From Lepus europaeus (taxonomy: Eukaryota > Chordata > Mammalia > Lagomorpha > Leporidae): 64,000 nucleotides of DNA. Position numbers and translations under genes: made by a program. The stretch covers positions 43,323,905 to 43,387,904 of the forward strand of contig NC_084847.1 of NCBI RefSeq assembly GCF_033115175.1, given 5' to 3'. Under the pieces are notes generated by a model that was not told the origin of the DNA, searched no databases, and saw only the letters and a program-made list of their open reading frames with translations. Positions 23,177 to 33,341 of this stretch are shown here, piece after piece (the stretch's first letter is position 1; every line of letters starts with the position of its first letter).

Positions 23177-24058
23177 CTGTGTGCCATTGACTATAAATAC
23201 ACTACTAATCAGGAAATTGAAGGAGCTCTTATTTAACCAGAAATAGAATGCCAACTTGGTGTCACCTGAGGTTAGCTACAAAGATTATTTCCCTACTTTG
23301 AACAAACAAAAGTCATGCCTTTTATGATAAACAGACTCTAAACTTAGAATATTCCACCCTTTCAACTGGATAAAGTTGAAAATAGGTATTTTATTAAAAA
23401 TGAGCACAAAAAACAATCTGATGACGTGAGGGTTTCATTCACGTGTATGTTGACTCATAAAACAATTCTGCTCTAAACTTTTTATAGGAAATCATTTTAG
23501 ACTTGAAGAGTTGAACAAATAGTACAACCAAACTAAGACTTCATAACTTTTGCAGACCCTCATAGCCTAGACACTGGTTGAAATAAGAATGCTTGAACTC
23601 ACTACCTATGTTTTTTCAATCCCAGAAAGTTGATGATATTTCCCAAGATCACAGAAAGACAGCATGTAATAAAACAAATACACAAACCTAATGACACTTT
23701 ACTGATTCTGGCCTGCAGTCCTATCAGAGAGGATTCAGAATAGAAGAACATGCAGAAAGCTACTGCTTATTGTGTAGAAAAAACCAAAGAAAGCATGATT
23801 CCTTTCTAGAAAATTTTGGAACACAATTTTAGTTCCTTTTGTCAGGATGCTTGTTCTCATGGCTTTAGAAAAATCTTGATGAAATTTATGAGACCCTATT
23901 AATTTGATTTAAATTGCCAATTATTTATGAATGTTTAATGGTTCAGTTTGAAATGTATGAAATATTTACTAAATGAATACAAAACTAGACCATGCAACTT
24001 ATTCTTAGCCATACAGAGGGAACTTAATATTGTTATACACATAAAGATATACTGTCAT
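23177..24058. other. AT-rich unassigned DNA
   Basis: There are no coding frames of note and no recognisable repeat. It may be single-copy intergenic or intronic sequence. Confidence 0.4.
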
Positions 24059-24072
24059 TGGAAGTAGGTTTT

Positions 24073-24403
24073 TCTTTTCTTTTTTTTGAAGATTTATTTA
24101 GAGAGATAGAGTTACAAAGAGTGGGAAAGACAGAGAGAAAGGTTTTCTATCCACTGCCTCACTCCCCAAATGGCCACAACAGGCAAAGCTGGGCCAAACT
24201 GAATCCAGGATCCAGGATCTTCTTCCGGGTCTCCCACATGAATGAGTGCAGGGGCCCAAGCACTTGGTCCATCTTCTACTGCTTTCCCAGGCCACAACAG
24301 AGAGGTGGATAAGAAAAGGAATATCTGGGACATGAACTGGTGCCCATATGGGATGCCAGTGCTGCAGGTGGGGGCTTAGCCTACTACACCACAGTGCCAG
24401 ACC
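24073..24403 (-). mobile_element. CSINE, reverse orientation
   Basis: The left end is a T-run with GAAGATTTATTTAGAGAGA. The duplication TGGAAGTAGGTTTT (24059-24072) is matched by TGGAATTAGGTTTT (24404-24417). Confidence 0.93.
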
Positions 24404-24599
24404 TGGAATTAGGTTTTGAATATTTTCCTTAGTACACACTGTCATTCATTCAGTGACCTTGGGAAAATGTTTTGAAGATTTGGGGATTGAAAAAAGCATG
24501 TGTAGCAAGTTCAAGCTTTCTTATTTCAAATACTTTCTAGGCTGTGAGGCTTTGCAAACATGATGAATGCAACAATACATCAAAAAGGTATGATGTGTA

Positions 24600-24616
24600 T
24601 ACACACACACACACAC
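24600..24616 (+). repeat. (AC)n microsatellite
   Basis: A short uninterrupted AC run of about 8 units inside the degraded L1. Confidence 0.85.
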
Positions 24617-25189
24617 TCAACATGTAATATGATGAAGCGGGTTTTATCACAGGCATGCAAGTGTGGTTCAACATCCATAAAAATCAATGAAATCACATCA
24701 GCAGAATGAATAACATAAAAGAAATGAACATCTCTATAGATGCAGAGAATGCTGCCGTCACAAGATTCAACATCCCTTCATGATAAAAAAAATTGGAATT
24801 AACAAGGTACAGAGGAAACACAGCTCAAATTATCAAAGCTATATGATAAAACAATAGCCAATATCATACTGAGTGGGAAAAAGCTGAAAAGTTTTCCCCT
24901 GAGTTTTGGAACTAGATAAGAACACCGCATAAACCATTCTTAGTCAGCATAGTATCTCAAGTACTCAAAACAATACTCAGGTAAAGTAAAGAAATAAAGG
25001 ATGAAAATTGGGAAGCATGAAGTCCAAATATCTGTCTTTTCAGAAGAAATGATTTTGGAGAGAAAAACTTAAAACACTGCAGTAAAAATATGTTGGGAGT
25101 GATAAACCAGTAAGTCAAAGCATACAAAATCAATGTACAAATAAGTTGCATTCTTACACACTAACAATGATCCTCTGTAAAGGAAAGTT

Positions 25190-25345
25190 TAAGACCTTTG
25201 TAAAAGGTAAGAATGGGAATAGGAAAGGAAAGAGGAAGAAGGGTGGGAATATGGCGAGAGGGAGAGTAGAGTGGAAATTATCACCACCTTCCTGAATCTG
25301 TATGTATGAAACACATGAAATTGGTATATCTTAAATAAAATAAAA
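25190..25345 (+). mobile_element. L1 3'-tail fragment nested in older L1
   Basis: GGAAGAAGGGTGGGAATATGG is followed by GTATGTATGAAACACATGAA and AAATAAAATAAAA, the same end type as 5195-5345. It interrupts ORF2 sequence that resumes at about 25700, so it is a short, strongly 5'-truncated insertion. Confidence 0.65.
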
Positions 25346-25351
25346 AAACTA

Positions 25352-25690
25352 TGGGGCCAGCGCCGTGGCTCACTAGGCTAATCTTCCGCCTTGCGGCGCC
25401 GGCACACCGGGTTCTAGTCCCGGTCTGGGCACTGATCCTGTCCCGGTTGCCCCTTTCCAGGCCAGCTCTCTGCTATGGCCCGGGAAGGCAGTGGAGGATG
25501 GCCCAAGTCCTTGGGCCCTGCACCCCATGGGAGACCAGAAGCACCTGGCTCCTGCCATCGGATCAGTGCAGTGCGCCGGCCGCAGTGCGCCTACCGCAGC
25601 GGCCATTGGAGGGTGAACCAATGGCAAAAGGAAGACCTTTCTCTCTGTCTCTCTCTCTCACTGTCCACTCTGACTGTCAAAAAAATAAAA
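25352..25690 (+). mobile_element. Young CSINE
   Basis: The head GGGGCCAGCGCCGTGGCTCACTAGG is followed by CACCGGGTTCTAGTCCCGG. It has the CTGTCAAAAA tail. The duplication AAAAACTATG brackets it (ending 25352 and near 25702). It sits at the A-rich tail of the L1 fragment above, a typical target. Confidence 0.94.
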
Positions 25691-26727
25691 TTAAAAAAAA
25701 ACTATGAAACAGGAAAAAAGAAACTTAAATTTATAATAGCTACAACAATTACATATTTAATAAAAAATTTAACCAGGTAAGTGAAAGATCACAATAAAGT
25801 TATAAAGCACTGATGAAATAAATCAAAGACACATGAAAATGGAAAGACATCCCCTGTTTATGAACTAGAAGAATTAACATTAGAATGTTCATATTCCCTA
25901 GGAAATCCACAGATTCAATGCAAGTCCTATCAAAATACCAGTGACATTCTTCATACAGTCAGAAGAAACATTGTAACATTCCTACAGAACTACAGAAGAC
26001 CCAGAGCAGCAAAAGTGATCCTGCACAAGAAAAAATATACAAAGCTGGGGACAAAACAATATCTGATTCCACAAAGGTATAGTAAATAAAATAGAATGAA
26101 ACTGGAATGAAGATGGATACAAAGATCAACAAAAAAGAGAAAAAATACATAAATACAAACATACATGTATAACAGCTAACTGATTTTTGATGAAAATCCC
26201 ATAGTCTTTTCAATAAGTGGTGCTGCAAATACTGGATATACATATATAGAAGAATGAAATTAAATATCCACCTTTCACCACACATAAAAATCAACTCAGA
26301 TGGATCAAAGACCTAAATCTGAGACTTGAAAATACAAAATTGCTGGAATAAAACATAGGGAGACATCTCTTAAAAGAGGCAGAGGCAATGACTTCTTGGT
26401 TAAAAGCCCAGAATTTCAGGCAGCAAAAGTAAAACTAGATGAATAGGACAACACATCAAACACTGAAGCTTCTGTACAGCAAAGAAAACAGTAATAGAGT
26501 GAATAAACAACCAATGGAAAGGGATAAAATACTTGCAAACTACTTATCTAACAAAAGATTAATACTCAGAATATATCAGGAACTCAACAAATTCAATATC
26601 AAGCATCCAATGCAGTTAAGAAATGGGCACAAGGGGCCTAAAAAGAGAATTCTCAAAAGAAAAAATACAAATGACCAACAAAGATATGAAAAAAAAACTA
26701 TTACTAGCCATCAGAGAAATAAATGTA

Positions 26728-27050
26728 GGGGCTTGCAATGTGGCACAATAGGCAAAGCCTCTGCCTGCAGGGCTGGCATCCCCTGTGGGCACCGGTTCAT
26801 GTCCTGGATGCACTTCTTCTGATACTGCTCTCTGCATATGGCCCGGAAAGCAGTGGAAGATGCCCGAAGTGCGTGGGTCCCTGCAACCACGGGGAGACCT
26901 GGGAGAAACTCCTGGCTCCTGATTTTGGATGGGCTAAGCTCTGGCCATTGCGGCCATCTGGGGAGTGAGCCAGCATATGGAAGACCTTTGTGTGCCTTGC
27001 TCTCTGTTAACTCTGCCTCTCAAATAAATAAAAAAAAATCTTTTAAAAAA
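26728..27050 (+). mobile_element. CSINE in L1 ORF2
   Basis: It begins GGGGCTTGCAATGTGGC and ends CTCTCAAATAAATAAA plus poly-A. It interrupts the ATCAGAGAAATGCAAATCAA-type block of L1 ORF2, with an AGAAAT-based duplication at both edges. Confidence 0.92.
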
Positions 27051-27929
27051 GAAATGCAAATCAAAACCCCCAAGAGATATCACCTCATAATGCTAGAATG
27101 CCTATCATAAAGAAAAAGTAAAAAATTCTCACAAGGATATGGAGAAAGGAGAACTCTCATAAACTGAGCATGGGAATCTAAATGAGTAAAACCACTGCAG
27201 CAAACACCGTGGAGATTTCTTAAAGCTAAGAATAGAACTGCCATATGACTCAACAATCTCAATACTCAGTATATGTCCAAAAGATATGAAATCACTTTAT
27301 CTAAAACATACCTGCTCCACCATGATTACTGCAGCACTGTTAACAATGGCCAAGAAATGGAATCAACCAATGTACCCATTATCAGAAGAAGAGATCAAGA
27401 ATTTGTTGTGTATAAACTAAATGGAATACTATTCAGCCTTTTAAAAATGAAATCCTGTACTTTACAGCAAAATGTATGCAACTGGAAGATAACATGTTAA
27501 GTGAAAAAAGCCATACACAGAAAGACAAATAACGCATGCACACCTTCACATAAGCAAGCTAAAACCCTGAATGTATAATGATTAATAACGGATGGCAGGC
27601 ACTGCAGGGGATGAAAGGAGTTTGGATGAGGGGCACAAAATCAGAATTAGATCAAAGGAGTAAGTTCCTGTTGTTACAGAGCACAGTGAGGAGACTAGCT
27701 CACAATAACCTAGTGTGTATTATATGAACATACAGAAGAAATTCCAAGCCTTCAATCATAAAACATTGACAAAGAAGGAAATGTTGATTATCCCGTTTTT
27801 CCTCAGGACACATTGAAGACATGCACCGAGACATTGTATTGTAGCCCTTAAGTAGGTGAAAGTATTGTTAATGTCGAAATTTTCAGATAAGTGAACCATA
27901 CCATGAACCAGCAACACCATCACTGGGTA

Positions 27930-28300
27930 CATGTCCCATAGAAAGGAACTAAGTAGTTCATGTATCTATAGTCCCATATTTGAAGCACATTTTCAGTCAT
28001 AAAGGAAAATGTAGGGGGCAGTCTGCTGTGGTTATCAATAATAATAATCACTTGCCTCTTGCAACAGAGACCAATAAAATCCATCTGCCAGGTCAATGAC
28101 CAGAGTAATGACATCTCCAAATGCCACCTTGGGAGGAAAAGGAATGATGTAAGTTTTGTCTGTAAAGCGGACATTCCTGGGGAACTTTCCAACTGAGTTG
28201 GATGGAATAGGAAAATCACAATCAGAAATCCAAAATGACAGGCACAAGATGTCCCCAAATCAGATATGCCTGGAAGTAGAAACTCATTCTGGCACCACAA
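27930..28300 (-). pseudogene. Retroviral integrase-like remnant, unit 1
   Basis: Minus-strand translation in two phases shows a WQMDFIG motif followed, after a frameshift, by a (I/V)DNHSR-type motif. That pair is the usual start of the retroviral integrase catalytic core (first catalytic Asp region). The frame shift and stops show that it is dead. It is probably of an ancient endogenous retrovirus, and the ERV-L class is a guess. No reverse transcriptase or protease motif could be placed beside it with confidence. Confidence 0.45.
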
Positions 28301-28494
28301 TAGGAAAATGTCCCCACATCAGACATGCCCAGGAGTTGAAACTTATGTTGGTAGCACAGTCTCCACTATGAGGGCAGGGATGCAGATAAAGTAGACTGCA
28401 TTTTTGTCTCACTAAAAGGGAATAGTATCTTGGCAAACAAAATGAGCTGAAAGTTCAGCAGATGAAAGGGTCAAGAGTTTGTTTTATATATATG

Positions 28495-29320
28495 AAATAA
28501 AATACTCTCCAGCCATTTGAAAAGAATGAAATCCTGTCACTTGAAGCAAGATGTATGGAACTAGAAGTAAGTGAAAACAATCCAGACACAGAAAGACAAT
28601 TACTGTACCCACTCCCTCACAAACTCAAGCTAAAACAATCGGGGGCCAGCGCTGTGGCATGGCAGGTTAAGACTCTGCCTGTGGTGCCAGAATCCCATGT
28701 GAGCACTGGTTAATATCCCTGCTGCTCCTCTTCTGAACCAGTTCGCTGGTCATGGGTTGAGGAACAATGGAAGATGTCCCTAATGTTTGGGTCCCTACAT
28801 CCAATTTGAGAGACCCAGGAAAAGCTCCTGGCTCCTGGCTTTGAATTTGCTCTGCTGCAGTTGTTGCAGTCATTTGGGTAGTGAATGAGCAGGAGGAAAA
28901 CATCTTTCTGTCTGTCCCTCTCTCTGTAGCTCAGTCTTTCAAATAAAAATAAATAAATCTTTAAAATACACCAATCTGAATACATAATAATTAATAAAGG
29001 TTGTAAGAGGTTGGAGGGAAAATGCAAGGAATTTGGATGATGGGTACCAAATCAGAAGTAGATCAAAGGAGTAACTTTCTAATATTACACAGAATAATGG
29101 AGAGGGTAGCTCACAATAACTGAGTATGTGTTGAATGAACATACAGAAGAAATTACAAGTCTTCAATCATAAGTACTGACAAATAAAGGGAAATATTGAT
29201 CATCCCATTTTTAATCAGGACACATTGCAGACATGTACCAAAGTATCACATAGTAGCCCTTAAGAATGTACAATTATTGCTAATTTCAAAATTTTCAAAA
29301 AACCCATAAACTTCACATGA
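28495..29320 (+). mobile_element. Ancient L1 3' end (duplicate of 27423-27895)
   Basis: This is the second copy of the L1 terminal region, split by the SINE at 28642-28966. It ends in the old-type 3' UTR with the GTACAATTATTGCTAATTTC block near 29270. Confidence 0.7.
28642..28966 (+). mobile_element. CSINE in unit 2 of the tandem duplication
   Basis: It is a full-length older copy (GGGGCCAGCGCTGTGGCATGG start, CTTTCAAATAAAAATAAAT tail). It is absent from the matching site in unit 1 near 27555, so it postdates the duplication. Confidence 0.92.
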
Positions 29321-29459
29321 ACTAAAAACCCCATCACTGTGTATACACCAAATGGACAGGAACTAAGTATTTCAGATATTTTCTGTTTAATGCACCTGGG
29401 ATGAAGTACTTAGAATCTGATGACATTTTCAGGCATGAACAAAGAAGCAAGGAGAACTC

Positions 29460-29700
29460 TGGTTGAGACTTACATAACAGTAAGCACCTGCCATTTGCTA
29501 CAGCAGGTCAATAAAATCCACTTGCCAGGTAGCATGTGAATAATCACCACTCCAAATGCAACCATGCAAGAAAGAGGAATGACAGTTTTGTCTGTACAGC
29601 AGGCATTCCTGGGGGACTCCAACAACTGACTTTGATACAACAAAAAGCTACAAGCTGAAATCCAAGTTGATAGGCATAGGATGTCCCAAATCATATAAGC
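29460..29700 (-). pseudogene. Retroviral integrase-like remnant, unit 2
   Basis: This is the counterpart of 27930-28300. On the minus strand a WQVDFI motif is followed by an in-frame stop a few codons on. Having the same motif in both units supports the retroviral reading. It is non-functional. Confidence 0.4.
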
Positions 29701-30506
29701 TTAGGAGGCTCCGCTATGAAAGCAAGGTTATAGATAATATACAGTGCAGTGTTGCTACATTAAAAAGCAGTAGAATTTTGGCAATCAAAATAGCTGAGTT
29801 TGTCAGTGAGGTTAGGCCAGTAGCACAGGTATCAACAGTGTCCCACCAAAGGAGGTACTCCAACATAAGGGTATAGATTGTCCAGTTTGAGGCTACACAA
29901 AGGCCATTAGCAATTGGTGATGTCCCAAGAATAGGTGGATGTGTGAGTTTCAAGATGGCCTTGAGTGAGAGTGGACTGCTCAAGGACAAGTAGAAAGATC
30001 ACGAGTTCTGCCCCTTGAGACACATGACACTACCCCTGTATCTGGAAGGAGGTATGTGATGTGAGATCACTGATGGTGGCTCTCCAAAGAGACGAAGTGT
30101 CAGAGGCGGACATCCTCATCAGGCACACAGACTCCTCGGGTGTGGGACTGTTTGGTTTCTGAAAATACCGCTTCCATTTAACAAGAGATTCTTAGTGGCT
30201 GGAGGCCAGGACCCAGCTTATGATGCTGAGTGAGGTAGTCCAGACTCTCTGTGAGTCAAATAGTAGTGTCACTAAAATATCAAAGCTAATTTCAAGTTCT
30301 TTACCTCTGTGACCCTCAGAACCAAAACCTGTCCATAGAGTAGTCCTTAGCTTTTTCTTCAGAAGTATGCCTGACCAAGGCACATCCTTGTGGGTAACTG
30401 ATGAGATAGGTGAGTCTTAGCGTTCTCTAGTGGTGAGGAAGTTGGTGTTCTCAGAAGGTGAAAATGTGCTGGGCTTCCTTGGTTGAAACCAAATCACTGA
30501 GGAGAA

Positions 30507-30508
<2 letters not shown>

Positions 30509-30554
<46 letters not shown>
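30509..30554 (+). repeat. (TA)n microsatellite
   Basis: About 45 bases of uninterrupted alternating A and T. It is self-complementary and likely to be length-variable. Confidence 0.97.
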
Positions 30555-30556
<2 letters not shown>

Positions 30557-31945
30557 TTGTTGAGGAATTTTTCTGAATTATTTTGTCAAAATATAGACCA
30601 AAAATTTGAGGTCACAAGCTCTCTTCTACTATGGAACTAAGGTCCACACGCACTGGGGCAAGAAGACAGTTGCTGATGTTTGAGGCCCATTTTTCCTCCT
30701 CCTCTTATTTATGAGTTGAAACAATGTCCCCAACATAGTGTCACAGGTGGATGCTAGATGGCAACTGAAGGCCAGCCAGATCCTGTTAACACAGACCATG
30801 AGCCCTGGGGGACCATACCGGCAGCCCACTGGAGGTCTCATGAAGGTACACTGTTGGCCTTCAAATTAAAAAGTAGATGGTGCCAAATCTCCACAGGACA
30901 CAATAAAGTGCTTGCCACACCAATAATGGCAAAATTATAAGGGGGGCATGACTTTCTTGATGTGATGGTAATCTGCAGGATGCCTCCATTCCTATCCTCC
31001 ACCTTTGAGAAGATCCTTCATGGGTGAGTTAATAGATGGCTCAGTGTACTTCAGAGAATACTTGTACTATGTCATGGACAGCTATGTCAATTCCCCACTT
31101 GTCCTGCTTAAGTGGCTATTTTAGGGTGTTGACAATATAGGAAGGTGTTGTGTTAAGTGTTGTGTTAAGTGTCCAGGCTCTAGCCAAGCATGCCACATCA
31201 GTACAAAAGACTTGGGATTGAGCTAGGTGAAGAACACAAGTCTTAGGCTGCCCACACCAAGGAACAGAAATGACAGCTGAGAGGTGGGCAGAAGCAACAC
31301 AAGGACTCATGGGAAGCGGTTGGGTCCTGTCTTAATGGTGACCATGGCAGTCGACCCAAGGGCATGTCCTCTTCATAGTCTGTCAATGAATATTGCAAGA
31401 CTGCTGAAGTATACTGGGAAAGATCACAATGCCATAGGAGTTAGTGCCCAGTGATCAATAAGGCTTTATAGTGTGACCCTAATACATGGTGGTTGTCATC
31501 CATAAAGATGCGTGGTGATGACTGCTTACTCTTAGTATGCACAAGAATTCCACCATTGTTGAGTGTCTGGTGGTCTTCTGCCTAGAAGGGCCTCAGTGGT
31601 GTCCAGAAGGTCTGGAGAAACTCATGCAACTTGCCCAAAACGAGCCAGTAGGAAGCAGTGCAGCCTGCTAAGCCATTGACTTTGTTGTTGATGTTCAGAA
31701 TAGGTCCCATCATGTTCATAATGGTTCAGAGGAAGTCAGAGAGAGCACCACATCTGATTACACAGCACTGGATTACAGGGAGATGCTGAAGGAAAACTCT
31801 GGCTGTGAACAGTCAATGTGTCTGCCTGGGTATTTCCCAGGGCGCTCAGGGTTTGCATAGCTTGATTAACTTCTGAAGTTGCCAACAACAGGGCCAGAAG
31901 TTTTGCTTGGCCCTGTGGTGCAACTGCTCTTACAAATAACAATGG

Positions 31946-32264
31946 GAATGCTGATGTTATGGCACAGCAGGTAAAGCTTCAGCTAACAATGCTTCCACTT
32001 CATACTGTACTGCTGGGTCATGCCCCAGTTACTATGCTTCCAGTCCAGCTTCCTCCTATGGTGCATGGATAGACAGTAGGTGATGTCTGAAGATCTCAGG
32101 TCTCTGCAACCCATGTAGGAGAAGAAGATGAAGTTCTTGCTTCTGGCTTCACCTTGGCTAATCTGTAGCTGTTGCAGCCATTTGGAGAGTGAGGTAGTGG
32201 ATTGGGTGATATCTCTATGTCTCTCCCTCACTAATGTTTTTTTTTCAATAAAAAATCATTAAAA
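31946..32264 (+). mobile_element. CSINE, older copy
   Basis: The head is diverged (GATGTTATGGCACAGCAGG), and it ends with poly-T/CAATAAAAAATC. The duplication ATAACAATGG is at 31936-31945 and about 32265-32274. Confidence 0.88.
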
Positions 32265-32275
32265 TATAACAATGG

Positions 32276-32580
32276 CCAAGGAACTGTGACAGAGTTGTTA
32301 AGATGTCATTTGGGATACAAACACCCATACCAGAGTGCCTGGATTTCAGTACAATCTCCTTGCAGTACAGTTTCCTGCTAATGTACACTCTGATGGATAG
32401 CAGGCATTGGGTCAGTTACTTAGGTCTCTTCCACCAATGTGTGAGAACTGGATGGAATTCTTGGCTTCTGACTTTGGCCTAGCCCTGCCAGAATGTTTGC
32501 AACCTTTGGGGGGTGAGGCCATCAGATGGAAACATCTTTCTCTATCTCACACTGCCATTCTAATAATTAGAATATAAAGG
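32276..32580 (+). mobile_element. Degraded CSINE
   Basis: The order of elements is kept (head, GTTTCCTGCTAATG, CTTGGCTTCTGACTTTGGCC, GATGGAAACATCTTTCTC), but divergence is high and the palindrome is lost. It lies immediately after the SINE at 31946. Confidence 0.65.
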
Positions 32581-32614
32581 CATCAACACATTGTATTTAG
32601 CATGTCAATTAAAG

Positions 32615-32845
32615 ACATCATTTTGGTGCCAGCATCCCATTACAGAGTATCAAGGGTCAATACCTGTCATGCATTCAAATCCAGGTTCCTGCTTATGCAT
32701 ACCCTGGGAAACAACAGAGGATGGCTCAGATATTTGGGCCCTTTCCACTCAGGTGGAGTGATCCAGCCAATGGGAAATCTGTTTTCTTGTCTGTCAATGA
32801 AACATAATAAATGATGCTTAAGTAAGTGAATAAATAAATCCACTG
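32615..32845 (+). mobile_element. Degraded, 5'-shortened CSINE
   Basis: GTGCCAGCATCCCAT is followed by a CAAATCCAGGTTCCTGC and GAGGATGGCTCAG body. It ends GTGAATAAATAAATCC. It is the third SINE in a row on the same strand. Confidence 0.65.
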
Positions 32846-33341
32846 GGTCCAAGGTAGCTTGTCCGAGACTGTCCTAGGAGCAGCTTTGACATTCAGGGGT
32901 GGTGGCTGCTATTACTTGCTGAAGAATGCCTAACAGCCTCAGTAGCTCTCTTTTATTCTTAATTGTACACCGTCCATTGAAACAAAGAGGCTCCTGCTGC
33001 AGTGTGGTGTTTAACATGCTGTGGACGCCCTTTGCAGTAGAAAAAGGGGCAGTTTATGTTCACCCTCTGTGAAAACATGACAAGTTGGACAGGATCTTGA
33101 AGCAGTTCAGTGAGAGCTGCCAGCTGCCAACTCTGTTGCCTGGTGATTGATAGACTACTTCCTGTCAGGAACACAGCAAGGTTGCCCTTCTCAATGTGTC
33201 CCTGCCCAGTCTTTGAGCAGGCTTTGTATCTCCATCCACACCAAGGTGTATATCTCTGTGTGGACTTCCCCGGTGTCTGAGATACAACATTTCACCATCT
33301 GAGACAGTTGCAGAGGAGGCAGCTACATTTTTTAACCATAT

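Larger units (their letters stand above)
24565..27895 (+). mobile_element. Ancient L1 (ORF2 from RT core through 3' UTR)
   Basis: It starts in the reverse-transcriptase core (the GGTTTTATCACAGGCATGC block at 24640-24658, ATCTCTATAGATGCAGAGAA at 24730). It continues through the C-terminal domain (25920-27260) to an old-type 3' UTR that ends near 27895. Stops and indels are everywhere. It is interrupted by an L1 tail plus SINE (25190-25690), by a SINE at 26728-27050 and by a CA microsatellite at 24600-24616. Its 3' end is repeated at 28495-29320. Confidence 0.82.
27423..29815. repeat. Tandem duplication of an L1 3' end plus retrovirus-like sequence
   Basis: Unit 1 (about 27423-28492) and unit 2 (about 28494-29815, minus the SINE at 28642-28966) are each about 1.0-1.07 kb and align in the same order. 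Each begins with ACTATTCAGCC/ATACTCTCCAGCC and the L1 block AATGAAATCCTGT. The L1 3' UTR follows, then a CAATAAAATCCA block and retroviral integrase-like sequence. The last shared block is GGCAA(A/T)CAAAAT near the unit end. Identity by eye is around 75-80 per cent, so the duplication is old. The SINE is only in unit 2. Confidence 0.75.
29800..33315 (-). other. Probable decayed endogenous-retrovirus interior, unassigned
   Basis: It is continuous with the integrase-like sequence at 29460-29700 and of similar composition, so on the minus strand it would lie upstream in a provirus. Several minus frames of 60-80 codons occur (for example 30629-30841, 31116-31310 and 31736-31942), but I cannot assign any of them to gag or pol. 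It contains a TA microsatellite and three SINEs (31946-32845). No LTR ends were found. Confidence 0.3.
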
